A stretch of DNA of 5,179 bases from Lachnospiraceae bacterium UBA7598 (lineage in GTDB: Bacteria; Bacillota; Clostridia; Lachnospirales; Lachnospiraceae): positions 1 to 5,179 of the forward strand of contig DLQV01000297.1 of NCBI GenBank assembly GCA_002474415.1. The letters are read 5' to 3'. The notes under the pieces were generated by a model. It was not told where the DNA came from. It saw nothing but the letters and a program-made list of their open reading frames with translations, and made no database searches. Position 1 is the stretch's first letter. The number at the start of each line of letters is the position of its first letter. This document shows, in pieces, positions 4,877 to 5,179 of this stretch. A program made the translations under genes and the position numbers.

Positions 4877-5179
4877 ATGGAACACAATACACGGGTAGAA
4901 CAGATCAAAACATATCTGGAGCAGTTGAGCGCCGGGGAAGAATTGGAAAAAGTAAGGGCAGATTTCGCAAAAGAATTTGAAGAGGTTGATCCGGAAGAGA
5001 TCATGCAGGCGGAGCAGGAACTTCTGCAGGGCGGCACACCGCTTGAGACCGTGCAGAAATTGTGTGATGTGCATGCGGCACTGTTCCGCGGCGCCACGAG
5101 AGAGGAAAAAGTTGCCAATGCCCAAAAAGCGGTTGCGGCATCGGTAAAAGAGAAAAAACTGGCGGCTACCGCGGCTTTA
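4877..5179 (+). CDS. DUF438 domain protein, N-terminal part, cut by window end
   Basis: The frame stays open to the last base, giving 101 residues. Residues about 5-70 (RVEQIKTYLEQLSAGEELEKVRADF split across VDPEEIMQAEQELLQGG and VQKLCDVHAALF) match the N-terminal DUF438 domain. In clostridia this is usually followed by a hemerythrin-like HHE domain and a PAS domain, giving a cytoplasmic protein suspected to sense oxygen, nitric oxide or redox state; none of that lies within the window. The sequence after residue 72 becomes Ala/Lys-rich and helical. AAAGGA at 4864-4869 lies seven bases before the ATG at 4877 and four before an adjacent in-frame ATG at 4874, so either start is possible and 4877 is preferred. 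Base composition is richer in GC than the preceding kinase module, as expected for a core gene beyond the module's edge. Confidence 0.8.
   Translation, partial: MEHNTRVEQIKTYLEQLSAGEELEKVRADFAKEFEEVDPEEIMQAEQELLQGGTPLETVQKLCDVHAALFRGATREEKVANAQKAVAASVKEKKLAATAAL

Noticed and set aside
4712..5125. Minus-strand open frames opposite the DUF438 gene
   Set aside because: They have no domain features, and the plus-strand frame matches DUF438 closely with a suitable ribosome binding site.

Overview
The window looks like chromosome from a Firmicute of the class Clostridia, most likely a Lachnospiraceae-type gut anaerobe. This rests on strong AGGAGG-type ribosome binding sites, sigma-A-like promoters, moderate-to-low GC and protein families typical of that group. 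No RNA gene, insertion sequence or CRISPR array is visible.

Left part (1-779): two minus-strand genes. A small rhodanese-fold protein has lost its catalytic cysteine. Downstream of it, a secreted GH25 (lysozyme)-like gene is reduced to a signal peptide joined out of frame to the last piece of the enzyme domain, and it runs off the window. Both probably share one promoter (651-678). It is divergent from the promoter of the next block.

Middle (780-2940): azlC and azlD form a translationally coupled pair encoding a branched-chain amino acid exporter. A minus-strand glycerate kinase converges on azlD, and the two coding ends overlap by 16 bases. The kinase has an extended -10 promoter and a structured leader of about 78 bases.

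Right part (3075-4761): the most interesting segment, visibly AT-richer than its left neighbour. It is a compact two-gene module. The first gene encodes a HipA-type Ser/Thr kinase that lacks the usual HipA N-terminal domain. The second overlaps it by 14 bases. Its product appears to combine a HipS-like domain (the missing HipA N-terminus), a DUF2442-like domain and a C-terminal MerR/excisionase-type helix-turn-helix. In front lie two identical 24-bp palindromic repeats, 43 bp apart. One contains the -35 element and the other sits just after the predicted transcription start. I read this as an autoregulated split-HipA toxin-antitoxin-like system with an unusual fused antitoxin/repressor. A degenerate copy of the operator overlaps the azlC promoter.

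End (4762-5179): a short intergenic region with an imperfect palindrome, then the start of a DUF438-family gene cut by the window edge.
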